The notes beneath the pieces were generated by a model. It saw nothing but the letters and a program-made list of their open reading frames with translations. It made no database searches and had not been told where the DNA came from. A program made the position numbers and the translations under genes. Shown here one piece after another: positions 12,054-20,182 of a DNA stretch of 51,980 bases. Every line of letters begins with the position of its first letter. The stretch's first letter is position 1. The stretch is from Bacteroides sp. (GTDB taxonomy: Bacteria; Bacteroidota; Bacteroidia; Bacteroidales; Bacteroidaceae), in contig JAJBTC010000027.1 of assembly GCA_020861095.1 (NCBI GenBank), forward strand, positions 1 to 51,980, given 5' to 3'.

Positions 12054-12061
12054 TATCTTTG
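12054..12061 (+). promoter_or_regulatory. -7 promoter box of recR
   Basis: TATCTTTG, a consensus Bacteroides -7 box, 24 bases before the recR ATG. It directly abuts the right end of the repeat island, so any -33 element must lie inside repeat sequence. Confidence 0.6.
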
Positions 12062-12085
12062 CATGAATTTGAAATCGAATAAACA

Positions 12086-12703
12086 ATGAATCAACAATAC
12101 CCATCCATGCTTCTGGAAAAAGCAGTGGGAGAATTTGCCAAACTACCGGGGATCGGAAAGAAGACAGCCATGCGCCTGGTGCTTCACCTGCTTCGTCAGG
12201 AACCTTCTGTGGTAGAGGCTTTTGGGAGTGCTATCGTCACTCTGAAACAGGAAGTAAAATATTGCCGGATCTGTCACAATATCTCTGATACGGAGACCTG
12301 CCAGATCTGTGCCAGTCCTCAACGGGATGCTTCTACCGTGTGTGTAGTGGAAAATATACGTGATGTGATGGCTGTAGAGGCTACGCAACAGTTTCGTGGA
12401 TTGTACCATGTGTTGGGTGGGGTGATCTCACCTATGGATGGAGTGGGTCCCGGAGATCTGCAGATCGAGAGCCTGGTGCGGAGGGTAGAGGAGGAACATG
12501 TCCGGGAGGTGATCCTGGCGCTGAGTACTACGATGGAGGGAGATACAACGAATTTCTATATATTCCGAAAATTAGAAAAGACGGGTGTCAAGATCAGTGT
12601 GATAGCGCGGGGAATATCGGTCGGGGATGAACTGGAATATGCCGATGAGGTGACACTGGGACGTAGTATTGTGAACCGTACCGTATTTACCGGTTCTAAT
12701 TGA
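12086..12703 (+). CDS. recR: Recombination mediator protein RecR
   Basis: A 205-residue RecR, which with RecO and RecF loads RecA on gapped DNA. Domains in order: helix-hairpin-helix LPGIGKKTA (20-28), four-Cys zinc finger (C60, C63, C72, C75), Toprim domain (about 82-175) with the VVEN segment, and a C-terminal motif around [15 protein letters not shown]. Length is typical. It leads an apparent operon with a small membrane protein (39-base gap) and a GNAT. Confidence 0.97.
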   Translation: MNQQYPSMLLEKAVGEFAKLPGIGKKTAMRLVLHLLRQEPSVVEAFGSAIVTLKQEVKYCRICHNISDTETCQICASPQRDASTVCVVENIRDVMAVEATQQFRGLYHVLGGVISPMDGVGPGDLQIESLVRRVEEEHVREVILALSTTMEGDTTNFYIFRKLEKTGVKISVIARGISVGDELEYADEVTLGRSIVNRTVFTGSN

Positions 12704-12742
12704 AAAAAGGATTTGATGATAAAACCTGAATAAAGAGATCGT

Positions 12743-13198
12743 ATGGAAGAGGAGATCCGACAGATTGCGCGCAGACTGAACATTTACTATGCTTTGTTGT
12801 GGATCGTACCCCTGATCGGGATGATAGTTTTTGAAACAGATATCCTTCCGGCAGGGGCATGGGCCGATAATGGTTCTGCCATCTATGTGGCGGAAACCGT
12901 GGGCATCCTTCTGGCCGTGGGCTGTATCCCGTTATCGCTGCGGTTGTTTAATCTGGTCCTGATCAAAAAGATCGATCTGATCCCTTTGACAGATGCGATG
13001 CGGTTGTACAAACGCTGGGCGGGTATCAGGCTTTTGTTGCTGGGTGTGGCTGTCTGTGTGAATCTGCTGATCTACTATCTGACGTTGAACTCAACAGGAG
13101 GATTGGCGGCGTTGATCGCGCTGACGGCTTCCCTGTTCTGTCTGCCTGGCAAGCAGAAAGTACGTTCCGATCTGCATGTAACAACGGAGGAGGTATGA
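12743..13198 (+). CDS. Small membrane protein of unknown function, recR operon
   Basis: 151 residues, not matched to any named family. Four hydrophobic segments are visible at about 15-35, 44-70, 91-112 and 117-133, with a positively charged stretch between the second and third and a soluble C-terminal tail. It lies between recR and a GNAT; its TGA overlaps the next ATG (ATGA), which implies translational coupling. A role cannot be assigned. Confidence 0.8.
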   Translation: MEEEIRQIARRLNIYYALLWIVPLIGMIVFETDILPAGAWADNGSAIYVAETVGILLAVGCIPLSLRLFNLVLIKKIDLIPLTDAMRLYKRWAGIRLLLLGVAVCVNLLIYYLTLNSTGGLAALIALTASLFCLPGKQKVRSDLHVTTEEV

Positions 13199-13752
13199 AA
13201 AGTTATCTGACGGGCAGGCAGGTCTGTCTGCGTGCTATGGAGCCGGAAGACCTGGCTATTCTGTATGAGATAGAGAACGATCCGGCGATGTGGGAGGTAA
13301 GCAGCTTCACTGTGCCCTATTCCCGGTATGCGCTGAAGCAGTATATTTCTTTGTCGCAAAATGATGTTTTTTCCGACAAGCAGTTAAGGCTGATGATTGC
13401 GGATCGCGCGGACCGGAGGGTAGTGGGTACTATTGATATTACCGATTTTGTTCCTTTGCACGGCAGAGGAGCAGTGGGAATAGCTGTTCTGGCCCGGGAG
13501 CAGGGGAAGGGGTATGCCGCAGAGGCCTTGCAACTTCTGTGTGAATACGCGCTGGGCTTCCTGCGTTTCAGGCAACTGTACGCTCATATCCCGGTTTCTA
13601 ATGAAGCCAGCCTCCGGCTGTTTAGCAAAGCCGGATTTGTCCGCTGCGGACTGCTCAGAGAGTGGATCTACCGGGAAAACAGGTTTGAAGACACTGTGTT
13701 GATGCAACTGCTGGCGGAAACTCCCTCAGAGAGCAATCCGCAAATTAGTTGA
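13195..13752 (+). CDS. GNAT family N-acetyltransferase (RimJ/RimL-like)
   Basis: A 185-residue acetyltransferase of the GNAT fold. The N-terminal strand region is [20 protein letters not shown]; the acetyl-CoA pyrophosphate loop is in [15 protein letters not shown] (about 102-116), followed by [26 protein letters not shown] family positions where N and S of [10 protein letters not shown] are conserved. The pattern is that of RimJ/RimL or spermidine/ribosomal-protein acetyltransferases; the substrate is unknown. The 3' end overlaps that of the convergent YqgE gene by eight bases. Confidence 0.9.
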   Translation: MKSYLTGRQVCLRAMEPEDLAILYEIENDPAMWEVSSFTVPYSRYALKQYISLSQNDVFSDKQLRLMIADRADRRVVGTIDITDFVPLHGRGAVGIAVLAREQGKGYAAEALQLLCEYALGFLRFRQLYAHIPVSNEASLRLFSKAGFVRCGLLREWIYRENRFEDTVLMQLLAETPSESNPQIS

Positions 13753-14335
13753 GTGAGGGGTCCTGCGGGAACCGCGACCACGTCTGGTACTTGCTGCCCA
13801 GCTTCTCTAATGTATGCTTCCACATGGTTTTGGAGTCTTCGTTCATCAGATAAGTCGATTCTTCTTTAGAGAGTATCCATGTATTCTCACGGATCTCCTG
13901 AGAGAGCTGATCCGACTCCCAACCGGAATATCCTAAAAAGAAACGCAGTTTTCCTTCCGTGGAATTGCCTTGAAGGATATACTTCTTTACCACTTCAAAG
14001 TCTCCGTTGAGAAAGAGTCCTTTGCTGACCTGGAAGGATCCGGGTATATCTTCCAGCGTATGCAGGTAGAAGAGGGTGTCTCCTCCTACCGGTCCACCCT
14101 TATAAAGAGGTATATCTTCCAGGTATTTAAATTCCTGGATAATGTCGTTGAGAAAAAGGGGGAGTTGCTTGTTCATGATAAGCCCCATGCTGCCTTCCTG
14201 CGAATGGTCTATCAATAGTATCACTGAACGGCCAAATGTAGCATCACTGAGGAATGGTTCGGATATGAGAACCTTGCCCCGGGAAGGTATTAGGTTATTC
14301 GATTGAATTTTAAATATGTCCGTATCCATGTTCAT
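13745..14335 (-). CDS. YqgE/AlgH family protein (UPF0301)
   Basis: 196 residues with the ATG at 14335 (another ATG follows two codons later; the longer frame to 14368 begins with an unconserved, non-ATG-supported stretch). The family signature is present: [12 protein letters not shown] near the start, then [27 protein letters not shown] and [12 protein letters not shown]. YqgE proteins are widespread, function poorly defined; AlgH influences alginate regulation in Pseudomonas. The gene overlaps the GNAT gene tail to tail. Confidence 0.92.
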   Translation of the reverse strand: MNMDTDIFKIQSNNLIPSRGKVLISEPFLSDATFGRSVILLIDHSQEGSMGLIMNKQLPLFLNDIIQEFKYLEDIPLYKGGPVGGDTLFYLHTLEDIPGSFQVSKGLFLNGDFEVVKKYILQGNSTEGKLRFFLGYSGWESDQLSQEIRENTWILSKEESTYLMNEDSKTMWKHTLEKLGSKYQTWSRFPQDPSLN

Positions 14336-14409
14336 GCCTCTAATATAAGAATTTTTTTGCAGGAACAAAGAATTCTAAGCATTATTTTTCTTTAATTTAT
14401 CAATTTTTT

Positions 14410-15726
14410 TTACGGAACAGGATTATTTTTAGCAAATAGTTCCATACGGCCTTCCAATTCTTCATACTGGTGATCCCCGATGAAGGAGGTACACGCGCGT
14501 AGCCCTTCCTGCTGGCTACCCGTGGTCATCAATGAGATGGCGCTGACTCCGTAATACATGAATTCTCTGGCCAGTTCGCCTCCCGTCATGTCGGGGTAAC
14601 TTATTGTAAAGTAAAATCCATCGGCCACCGGATCTCCCAGGTCGTTGTCATAGACCAGGCGAAAACCGTGGCGTAAAAATATATCTTTTAGTCTTTTCGC
14701 TCTCTCTCCATATATGCGTACTTCACGCAGGAAATTGTATGATCCTTCGTTGGCAGCTTTCAGTATAGCAGCCAACGCGTATTGTGCGGAATGGCTGGTA
14801 CCCGATGAGAGGGCATAGAGCACCCGGTGAATGAATACGGTGCCGAATGTACCTCCTCCGTAACATTCGTCGAAACCTGTATAGTGACGGTGATAGAGTG
14901 TATCGGAAATACAGGTGACCCCGATGCGTTGTCCCGCATAGCTGAAGGCTTTGGAACCGGAGATGAGCAATACGTAATTGTCTGTGTAGCGTGCCACCGT
15001 AGGCTGATAAGGAGGGGCGAAAGGAGTACTCAGGTCCTGACGGAAATCCATGGCGAAATAGGCCAGATCTTCCAGTACGATCACGTCGTAGCGGGTAGCC
15101 AATGTCCCGATGATCTCCAGCTCTTTTTCTTTCAGGCAGATCCAGCTGGGATTGTTGGGATTTGAATAGATGATGGCCGATATATTTCCCTGGCTCAGGT
15201 AACTCTCCAGTTTCTCTCTCAATGCCTCACCCCGGTAGTGGTACACGTCGAACGTCTCGTATTTCTGTCCCATCACCACTAACTGCTGTTTCTGTACAGG
15301 AAAACCCGGGTCGATGAACAGAATGGTGTCTTTCTGCGGGTCGCACTGACTACAGGTGAGGAACGAGGCAAACGTACCCTGCATGGACCCGGTAACGGGG
15401 ACGCACCCTTCCGGTTGCAGGTCGATGTTCATAAACGCCTTGATGAAACGCGCGGTTTCCTCTTTCAGGGCAGGCAGTCCGTTGATATCCGGATACAGAC
15501 TGGCTATCCCCTTTCTGAGAGCTTCTATTTCCGCTTCCACACCTATCTGTGAGGGAGAAAGACCGGGAACTCCCATTTCCATCTTGATAAATTCCACACC
15601 GGACTCTTTTTCTGCTCCGGCAGCGATGGCTTTTACTTCGCGGATGGTAGCGCGACTGAAATCCTGAATACCGAATTCTTCTATTTTCTGATCGATCAGT
15701 GACCGGGGGATGGGAGTATTTTTCAT
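14410..15726 (-). CDS. Class I/II pyridoxal-phosphate aminotransferase
   Basis: A 438-residue fold-type I aminotransferase. Visible active-site features: the substrate/PLP region YPDINGLPALKEE (78-90), SNPNNPS (188-194), D220 in VLEDLAYF that contacts the pyridine nitrogen, and the Schiff-base lysine K259 in SGSKAFSYAGQR. The C-terminal small domain ends AISLMTTGSQQEGLRACTSF-like, with the conserved Arg that binds the carboxylate. The family includes aspartate, aromatic and alanine transaminases; specificity cannot be read. A TATATTTG box at 15809-15816 on the minus strand could be its promoter. Confidence 0.9.
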   Translation of the reverse strand: MKNTPIPRSLIDQKIEEFGIQDFSRATIREVKAIAAGAEKESGVEFIKMEMGVPGLSPSQIGVEAEIEALRKGIASLYPDINGLPALKEETARFIKAFMNIDLQPEGCVPVTGSMQGTFASFLTCSQCDPQKDTILFIDPGFPVQKQQLVVMGQKYETFDVYHYRGEALREKLESYLSQGNISAIIYSNPNNPSWICLKEKELEIIGTLATRYDVIVLEDLAYFAMDFRQDLSTPFAPPYQPTVARYTDNYVLLISGSKAFSYAGQRIGVTCISDTLYHRHYTGFDECYGGGTFGTVFIHRVLYALSSGTSHSAQYALAAILKAANEGSYNFLREVRIYGERAKRLKDIFLRHGFRLVYDNDLGDPVADGFYFTISYPDMTGGELAREFMYYGVSAISLMTTGSQQEGLRACTSFIGDHQYEELEGRMELFAKNNPVP

Positions 15727-15808
15727 CTGTCTGTACTTTATGATATATATAATAGGTATCTGTCTGTGGCTTTCTTATCCTTTATCAGGATAGGCAGACA
15801 TAAGGTTA

Positions 15809-15816
15809 CAAATATA
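15809..15816 (-). promoter_or_regulatory. Possible -7 box of the aminotransferase gene
   Basis: TATATTTG on the minus strand fits TAnnTTTG and lies 82 bases upstream of the aminotransferase ATG. No clear -33 partner at the ideal distance. Confidence 0.4.
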
Positions 15817-15947
15817 GGAATTATTCCTTTTGATCGGTCTGCAAGCTGTTTTGAAATACATATAAAAAAGCAGATGGATATATCTATCTGTGTATGTGTT
15901 TAGAAATCAGTTAGCTATTAAATATTTTGCAAAATATCTCTCCGGAT

Positions 15948-15979
15948 TTTTGCAAAATAGATATTAATGCCTATCTTTG
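15948..15979 (+). promoter_or_regulatory. Promoter of tRNA-Asp
   Basis: TTTG (15948-15951), a 20-base spacer and TATCTTTG (15972-15979) match both boxes of the Bacteroides housekeeping promoter. The mature tRNA starts 40 bases downstream. Confidence 0.75.
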
Positions 15980-16019
15980 CATCCGCAATCGAGAGAGATG
16001 CGAAACAAAATAAAATTCT

Positions 16020-16093
16020 GGTCCGGTAGTTCAGTTGGTTAGAATACATGCCTGTCACGCATGGGGTCGCGAGTTCGAGTCTCGTCCGGACCG
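16020..16093 (+). tRNA. tRNA-Asp (anticodon GTC)
   Basis: A 74-base cloverleaf: acceptor GGTCCGG paired with CCGGACC plus discriminator G, D-arm with AGTTGGTTA loop, anticodon stem CATGC/GCATG around loop CTGTCAC (anticodon GTC), and a T-arm with GTTCGAGT. CCA is not encoded. A good promoter precedes it and a terminator follows. Confidence 0.97.
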
Positions 16094-16095
16094 CT

Positions 16096-16129
16096 AAAGA
16101 GAATAGCTTTTGAGTTGTTCTCTTTTTTT
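16096..16129 (+). terminator. Rho-independent terminator after tRNA-Asp
   Basis: AAAGAGAA (16096-16103) pairs with TTCTCTTT (16118-16125), followed by a T-run to 16129; it starts two bases after the tRNA. Confidence 0.75.
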
Positions 16130-16559
16130 GTGCCTTAACTTTTTATTGTGATCCGCTAAAGAGCCTTTTCTCATTGTTTTATTCAGTTTCCAGAACTATC
16201 ACAAAGGGTTCATCCAAACTTGTGTTTACCGGTAATTCTATTTTAAACAATAAATTTCTTTTTTCGTTTTGCCCCCGTCAATGATCTTCAGGGAAGTGCC
16301 TACCTACATAAATAATCTGTTTAATCGTGTAAAATCATCCCTGGTTGCATATCATGAATGTCTGAAAAACCGGTTCTTCTTTTCATTAGTCTATTGACAG
16401 ATCCCATTGTCCGGAATAAGGAATGACTTTTGAGACTTTGCATAGATTCTGAGAACTTTTTTCTATTTTTGTCATTCCATGCCTGCTTGTCTGGTTTTAA
16501 TAGGGTGCATGTGGCCTGACTATGACTTTTTAATGAGAACTATTTAAATTCGGTCTGAT
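16130..16559. other. Intergenic region, 430 bases, no feature seen
   Basis: AT-rich DNA with stop codons in all frames and no repeat shared with the other intergenic regions. It must hold the promoter of the following hydrolase, but I see no strong TAnnTTTG box close to its start. Confidence 0.5.
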
Positions 16560-17471
16560 ATGAGAAGATATGACATTTACTCCGTTTGTATGGTACTGAT
16601 GGGTTGTATACTGTTTTCCGGTTGCTATATTCGTAATCCGGAAAAAGATACAACGATCCGATCCGGAAGAATAGATGTGGGAAACGGTTCGTTGTGGTAT
16701 GAAGAGGGCGGCACAGGTGAAGCTGTTATTCTTGTTCACGGGCATTCGCTGGACCATCGCATGTGGGACGAGCAGGTGGAGACTTTTCGTGAGAAATACA
16801 GGGTGATACGTTATGACCTGCGCGGTTATGGGATCTCATCTTCACAGACAGAGGATTATCAGTTTACACATGTAGAAGACCTGGTGCGCCTGATGGATGC
16901 CCTGCAGATAGATCAGGCACATATTGTAGGTTTGTCTTTAGGTGGATTTGTCGGAGCGGATATGTTGGGATGGTTTCCTGAAAGGATGAAGTCGGCTGTA
17001 TTGGCATGCGGGAATATAAGAAAGACTCCCGGACCCAGTCAGCCGATGGGAGAGGAAGAATCTGCCCGTAGAGACAAAGAGATCGCTGCTCTGAAAGAGA
17101 AAGGAGTGGATGTAATGAAGAAGGAGTGGTTTGAAGGATTGATGAATTCCGGAGGTTCCCGGAAGCAGCGTATGGAAAAACCTCTCTGGGAAATGATCGA
17201 AGCCTGGGATGCCTGGCAACCTCTGCATAAAGAAGTGCGTGTGATAGCTGGTCTGGATGCCTGGGAAAAGTTACAGGAAAAATGCCCGGAAGTTCCGGTA
17301 TTGCTGATTGAAGGTCGTTCTCCACACAACCGCTACTCTGAAAATCCCGGGATCCTGGACTATTTACCTCAAGGCAGACAAATTGTATTGGATGATTGCG
17401 GACATATGTGTAATATGGAGCAGCCGGAATTGTTCAATGAAGCGGTAATGGAATTTCTTGGCAATTTATAG
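16560..17471 (+). CDS. Alpha/beta hydrolase, putative lipoprotein
   Basis: A 303-residue alpha/beta-hydrolase of the enol-lactonase/haloperoxidase-like branch. The N-terminus is hydrophobic and ends LFSGC with C22 as the likely lipidated residue, so it should sit on the outer face of a membrane. Catalytic elements: oxyanion HG at 60-61 (VHGHSLDHRMW), nucleophile S126 in GLSLGG, and H282 in DDCGHMCNMEQP; the acid is likely in the EGRSPHN region near 251. The core is a standard cytosolic fold; the lipoprotein leader is the less usual part. Substrate unknown. It stands alone. Confidence 0.88.
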   Translation: MRRYDIYSVCMVLMGCILFSGCYIRNPEKDTTIRSGRIDVGNGSLWYEEGGTGEAVILVHGHSLDHRMWDEQVETFREKYRVIRYDLRGYGISSSQTEDYQFTHVEDLVRLMDALQIDQAHIVGLSLGGFVGADMLGWFPERMKSAVLACGNIRKTPGPSQPMGEEESARRDKEIAALKEKGVDVMKKEWFEGLMNSGGSRKQRMEKPLWEMIEAWDAWQPLHKEVRVIAGLDAWEKLQEKCPEVPVLLIEGRSPHNRYSENPGILDYLPQGRQIVLDDCGHMCNMEQPELFNEAVMEFLGNL

Positions 17472-17794
17472 AAATCAGACAGATGTATGTGATCCGGTTC
17501 TTTTCTGTGTAGTATGGTATGAATTGTACCTCATTTCGATGAGTTCTCTGTATATAGGGGTAAAAAAATAACTTTTCCATCTGTTGAGGTATAAAGATTT
17601 GCTACTCATCCGATCTGAGCTACGGAAGTAGGAGAAGAGAGAGAATTTAACTCCTCTTACGAGTAGGAGCATGTTGGTCGTATTATATAATTTTACCCAA
17701 TAAATATTAAGTTTTTCCCAAACCCTCTGCTGTCTGACGGCTTTTTTAATTAAATTTGTCAATTTAAAAACAACCTTTAATGTACAGATAATAC
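17472..17794 (+). promoter_or_regulatory. Intergenic region with promoter box of the GNAT/PAPS/ParB unit
   Basis: TAAATTTG at 17751-17758 is a good -7 box, 36 bases before the first ATG of the three-gene unit. The rest of the 323 bases shows no gene; an open frame on the minus strand (17475-17762) has basic, low-complexity composition and no domain. Confidence 0.5.
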
Positions 17795-18202
17795 ATGCTA
17801 CTGATCACACAACTCGACGGAACGGAAAAGAGACTTTATTCTTGGGTCGGTCCTCTTGTCATGGACCCGGAAGTACTGAAAAAAAACTATAACTATCCCT
17901 TTAAGACATCACAGAACTATGAGTGGTTGGTGGCTACGGATGCAAAAAAGGTGGTTGGCTTCATGCCGATAGAAAAACGCAGCATGAATTTTATCATTAA
18001 TAATTATTATGTGCCAGAAAATAGGGAGGATGTATTGGAGAGCCTGCTGGTAAAAGCTATCGACCTCTTTTCTTCACAGGTTCCCCTGGTTGCTGTAGCT
18101 TTTACCGAGCATGAAAAGCTGTTCGAAACATATGGTTTTGTTGTAGAGAAGAGGTGGAAGTTGTATGTAAAAATGCGTAAAAGCTTAATGACGAATGAGT
18201 AA
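17795..18202 (+). CDS. GNAT-like acetyltransferase domain protein, first gene of PAPS/ParB unit
   Basis: 135 residues. I read it as a divergent single-domain GNAT fold: a central strand with the phrase NYEWLVATDAKKVVGFMPIEKR (about 45-66) and a C-terminal FETYGFVVEKRWKLYVKM, which resembles the GNAT LYEKLGF...-Y-M ending. A clear acetyl-CoA loop (R/QxxGxG/A) is not visible, so catalysis is uncertain. Its end overlaps the next gene by eight bases, implying coupled translation with the PAPS-reductase-like and ParB-like proteins, so it probably serves the same process. Confidence 0.75.
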   Translation: MLLITQLDGTEKRLYSWVGPLVMDPEVLKKNYNYPFKTSQNYEWLVATDAKKVVGFMPIEKRSMNFIINNYYVPENREDVLESLLVKAIDLFSSQVPLVAVAFTEHEKLFETYGFVVEKRWKLYVKMRKSLMTNE

Positions 18203-19490
18203 TACTGTTTCTAAGAATGTGTATGAGTTGGCTCTGGAGAGGCTGCGAGTTGTATTTAAAGAATTTGATAATATCTATCTTTCCTTTTCCGGAGGTAAGG
18301 ACAGTGGAGTGTTGTTGAGTCTTTGTATAGACTATATCCGGAAAAATCAGATCCGGAAAAAACTGATCATCTTCCATATGGACTACGAAATACAGTATAA
18401 AGTAACGCTGGACTATGTGGATCGGGTGCTGGAGAACAACAAAGATATTCTGGAAGTGTACAGGGTCTGTATCCCCTTCAAAGTGTCTACATGTACTTCG
18501 ATGTTCCAGAGCTATTGGAGACCCTGGGACGAGAGCCTGAAGGATATGTGGGTGAGACCCATGCCCGAGGGGTGTCTGACTAAAGAGGATTTTGACTTCT
18601 ATACTCCGGAGATGTGGGATTATGAGTTCCAGTTCTATTTTGCCAACTGGCTGCACGAAAAGATGGACGCGGTACGTACCTGCTGCCTGATAGGCATCCG
18701 TACCCAGGAGAGTTACAATCGCTGGCGGAGTGTGTATCAGAATAATAAATACCAGATGTATCACAACTACCGGTGGACCTCCAAGATAGGAACGGATGTG
18801 TTCAACGCGTATCCTTTGTACGATTGGAAAACGACGGATATATGGATTGCCAACGGCAAATTCAAGTGGGATTATAACAAGTTGTATGATCTGTATTACA
18901 TGGCCGGGGTGAACTTAGAAAGGCAACGTGTAGCGAGTCCGTTCCTTTCGGAAGCGCAGGAGAGCCTTTCGCTCTATCGCGCTATTGATCCGGATACCTG
19001 GGGCCGGATGATCGGCCGGGTAAACGGAGTGAATTTTACCGGGATCTATGGGGGTACGTACGCGATGGGATGGCAATCCATTAAACTGCCTAAAGGATAC
19101 ACCTGGAAAACCTTTATGCAGTTTCTGCTTTCTACACTTCCGGAGCCTGCGCGACGGAATTATCTGAAAAAACTGATGGTAAGTATTGATTTTTGGAGAA
19201 ACAAAGGAGGTTGTCTGTCTGATGATACCATTCGGAAATTGAAAGATGCCGGTATTCCTATTACTGTGATGAACAACAGTAATTACAAGACTACCAAGAA
19301 GCCGGTCAGGATGGAATACCTGGATGATATCAATATTCCTGAATTCAAAGAGATACCTACCTACAAACGGATGTGTATCTGTATCCTCAAGAACGATCAT
19401 GTGTGTAAGTATATGGGATTTGCCATGACCAAGGATGAAGTGAACCGGAAGAAAAAAGTACTTGAACAATATAAAGACCTGTTGTTATAA
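18195..19490 (+). CDS. PAPS-reductase-like protein with DUF3440 (IbrA/YbdN type)
   Basis: A 431-residue protein of the adenine-nucleotide alpha-hydrolase superfamily. The PP-loop SGGKDSG is at 32-38, inside LSFSGGKDSGVLLSLC. A middle segment with CTSMFQSYWRPWDESLKDMW and TCCLIGIRTQESYNRW (about 155-180) and a long C-terminal DUF3440 region follow. Homologues are called phosphoadenosine phosphosulfate sulfotransferases, but they lack a shown role in sulfate assimilation; the E. coli IbrA and YbdN proteins are the named relatives. The overlap with both neighbours (8 bases and 1 base) marks a tightly coupled unit. True activity (AMP-forming ligation or sulfur transfer onto a nucleic acid or small molecule) is unknown. 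Confidence 0.9.
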   Translation: MSNTVSKNVYELALERLRVVFKEFDNIYLSFSGGKDSGVLLSLCIDYIRKNQIRKKLIIFHMDYEIQYKVTLDYVDRVLENNKDILEVYRVCIPFKVSTCTSMFQSYWRPWDESLKDMWVRPMPEGCLTKEDFDFYTPEMWDYEFQFYFANWLHEKMDAVRTCCLIGIRTQESYNRWRSVYQNNKYQMYHNYRWTSKIGTDVFNAYPLYDWKTTDIWIANGKFKWDYNKLYDLYYMAGVNLERQRVASPFLSEAQESLSLYRAIDPDTWGRMIGRVNGVNFTGIYGGTYAMGWQSIKLPKGYTWKTFMQFLLSTLPEPARRNYLKKLMVSIDFWRNKGGCLSDDTIRKLKDAGIPITVMNNSNYKTTKKPVRMEYLDDINIPEFKEIPTYKRMCICILKNDHVCKYMGFAMTKDEVNRKKKVLEQYKDLLL

Positions 19491-20020
19491 TGATGGAAAA
19501 AAGTCCGATATATAATGTGATAGCAGTACCGGTAGAAAAGGTCACTGCAAATGATTACAATCCGAATGTAGTGGCACCTCCGGAGATGCGACTGCTTGAA
19601 TTGTCGATCTGGGAAGATGGCTTTACCATGCCTTGTGTGTGTTATTACGACAAAGAGAAGGAACTGTATATTCTGGTAGATGGGTTTCACCGGTACACGG
19701 TGCTTAAGACATCCAAGAGAATATACCAGCGTGAAAATGGAATGTTGCCTGTGGTGGTCATAGACAAAGACCTCTCTAACCGGATGAGCTCGACCATCCG
19801 TCACAACAGAGCCCGCGGGACACACAACATAGAACTTATGTGCCACATTGTGGCCGAACTGGACCGCGCGGGTATGTCGGATCAATGGATCATGAAGAAT
19901 ATCGGAATGGACCGCGACGAGTTGTTGCGTCTGAAACAGATCTCCGGGCTGGCCGAACTTTTTTCCGATCATAATTTCAGTATTCCGGAGATGACTGCTC
20001 CGCCGGTAGATCTGTTGTAA
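19490..20020 (+). CDS. ParB-like protein (IbrB/YbdM type)
   Basis: A 176-residue protein with a ParB/Srx-type N-terminal domain: PVEKVTANDYNPN (14-26), then the motif VDGFHRY (63-69), the equivalent of the nucleotide-binding GxHR motif of ParB-fold proteins. Residues about 99-160 (RHNRARGTHNI... DRDELLRLKQISGLAELF) look like the helix-turn-helix that follows in this family. It is far too short for a chromosome-partitioning ParB and has no ParA partner. Its start overlaps the stop of the PAPS-reductase-like gene (TAATG). In E. coli the same pair is IbrA/IbrB (YbdN/YbdM). Function unknown. Confidence 0.88.
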   Translation: MMEKSPIYNVIAVPVEKVTANDYNPNVVAPPEMRLLELSIWEDGFTMPCVCYYDKEKELYILVDGFHRYTVLKTSKRIYQRENGMLPVVVIDKDLSNRMSSTIRHNRARGTHNIELMCHIVAELDRAGMSDQWIMKNIGMDRDELLRLKQISGLAELFSDHNFSIPEMTAPPVDLL

Positions 20021-20096
20021 ACCAAATACCTGGCCCGAATGTTAATCTTTCATGGGACATTAAATAAAAGATATGGATAAAAACGCAACAAATTAC

Positions 20097-20127
20097 TTGC
20101 AGATTTTGTCCATAACTTCTATTTTTG
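20097..20127 (+). promoter_or_regulatory. Promoter of the epimerase/decarboxylase gene
   Basis: TTG (20097-20099), a 20-base spacer and TATTTTTG (20120-20127) fit the Bacteroides promoter pattern, 55 bases before the ATG at 20183. Confidence 0.5.
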
Positions 20128-20182
20128 TCCAGTCAATAGCGGGAAGGAATATTTCCGGGATTCGAACGAGTAATAAAATGGA

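Noticed and set aside
18195..19490. Assimilatory PAPS reductase (CysH)
   Set aside because: The protein has DUF3440 and almost twice the CysH length, and no sulfate-assimilation genes are nearby.
19490..20020. Chromosome-partitioning ParB
   Set aside because: Only 176 residues, no ParA gene or parS-like sites, and coupled to a PAPS-reductase-like gene as in IbrA/IbrB.
17795..20020. Complete Dnd or Ssp DNA phosphorothioation system
   Set aside because: Only a DndC-like PP-loop protein is present; no cysteine desulfurase, DndD/E or restriction partner lies in the window.
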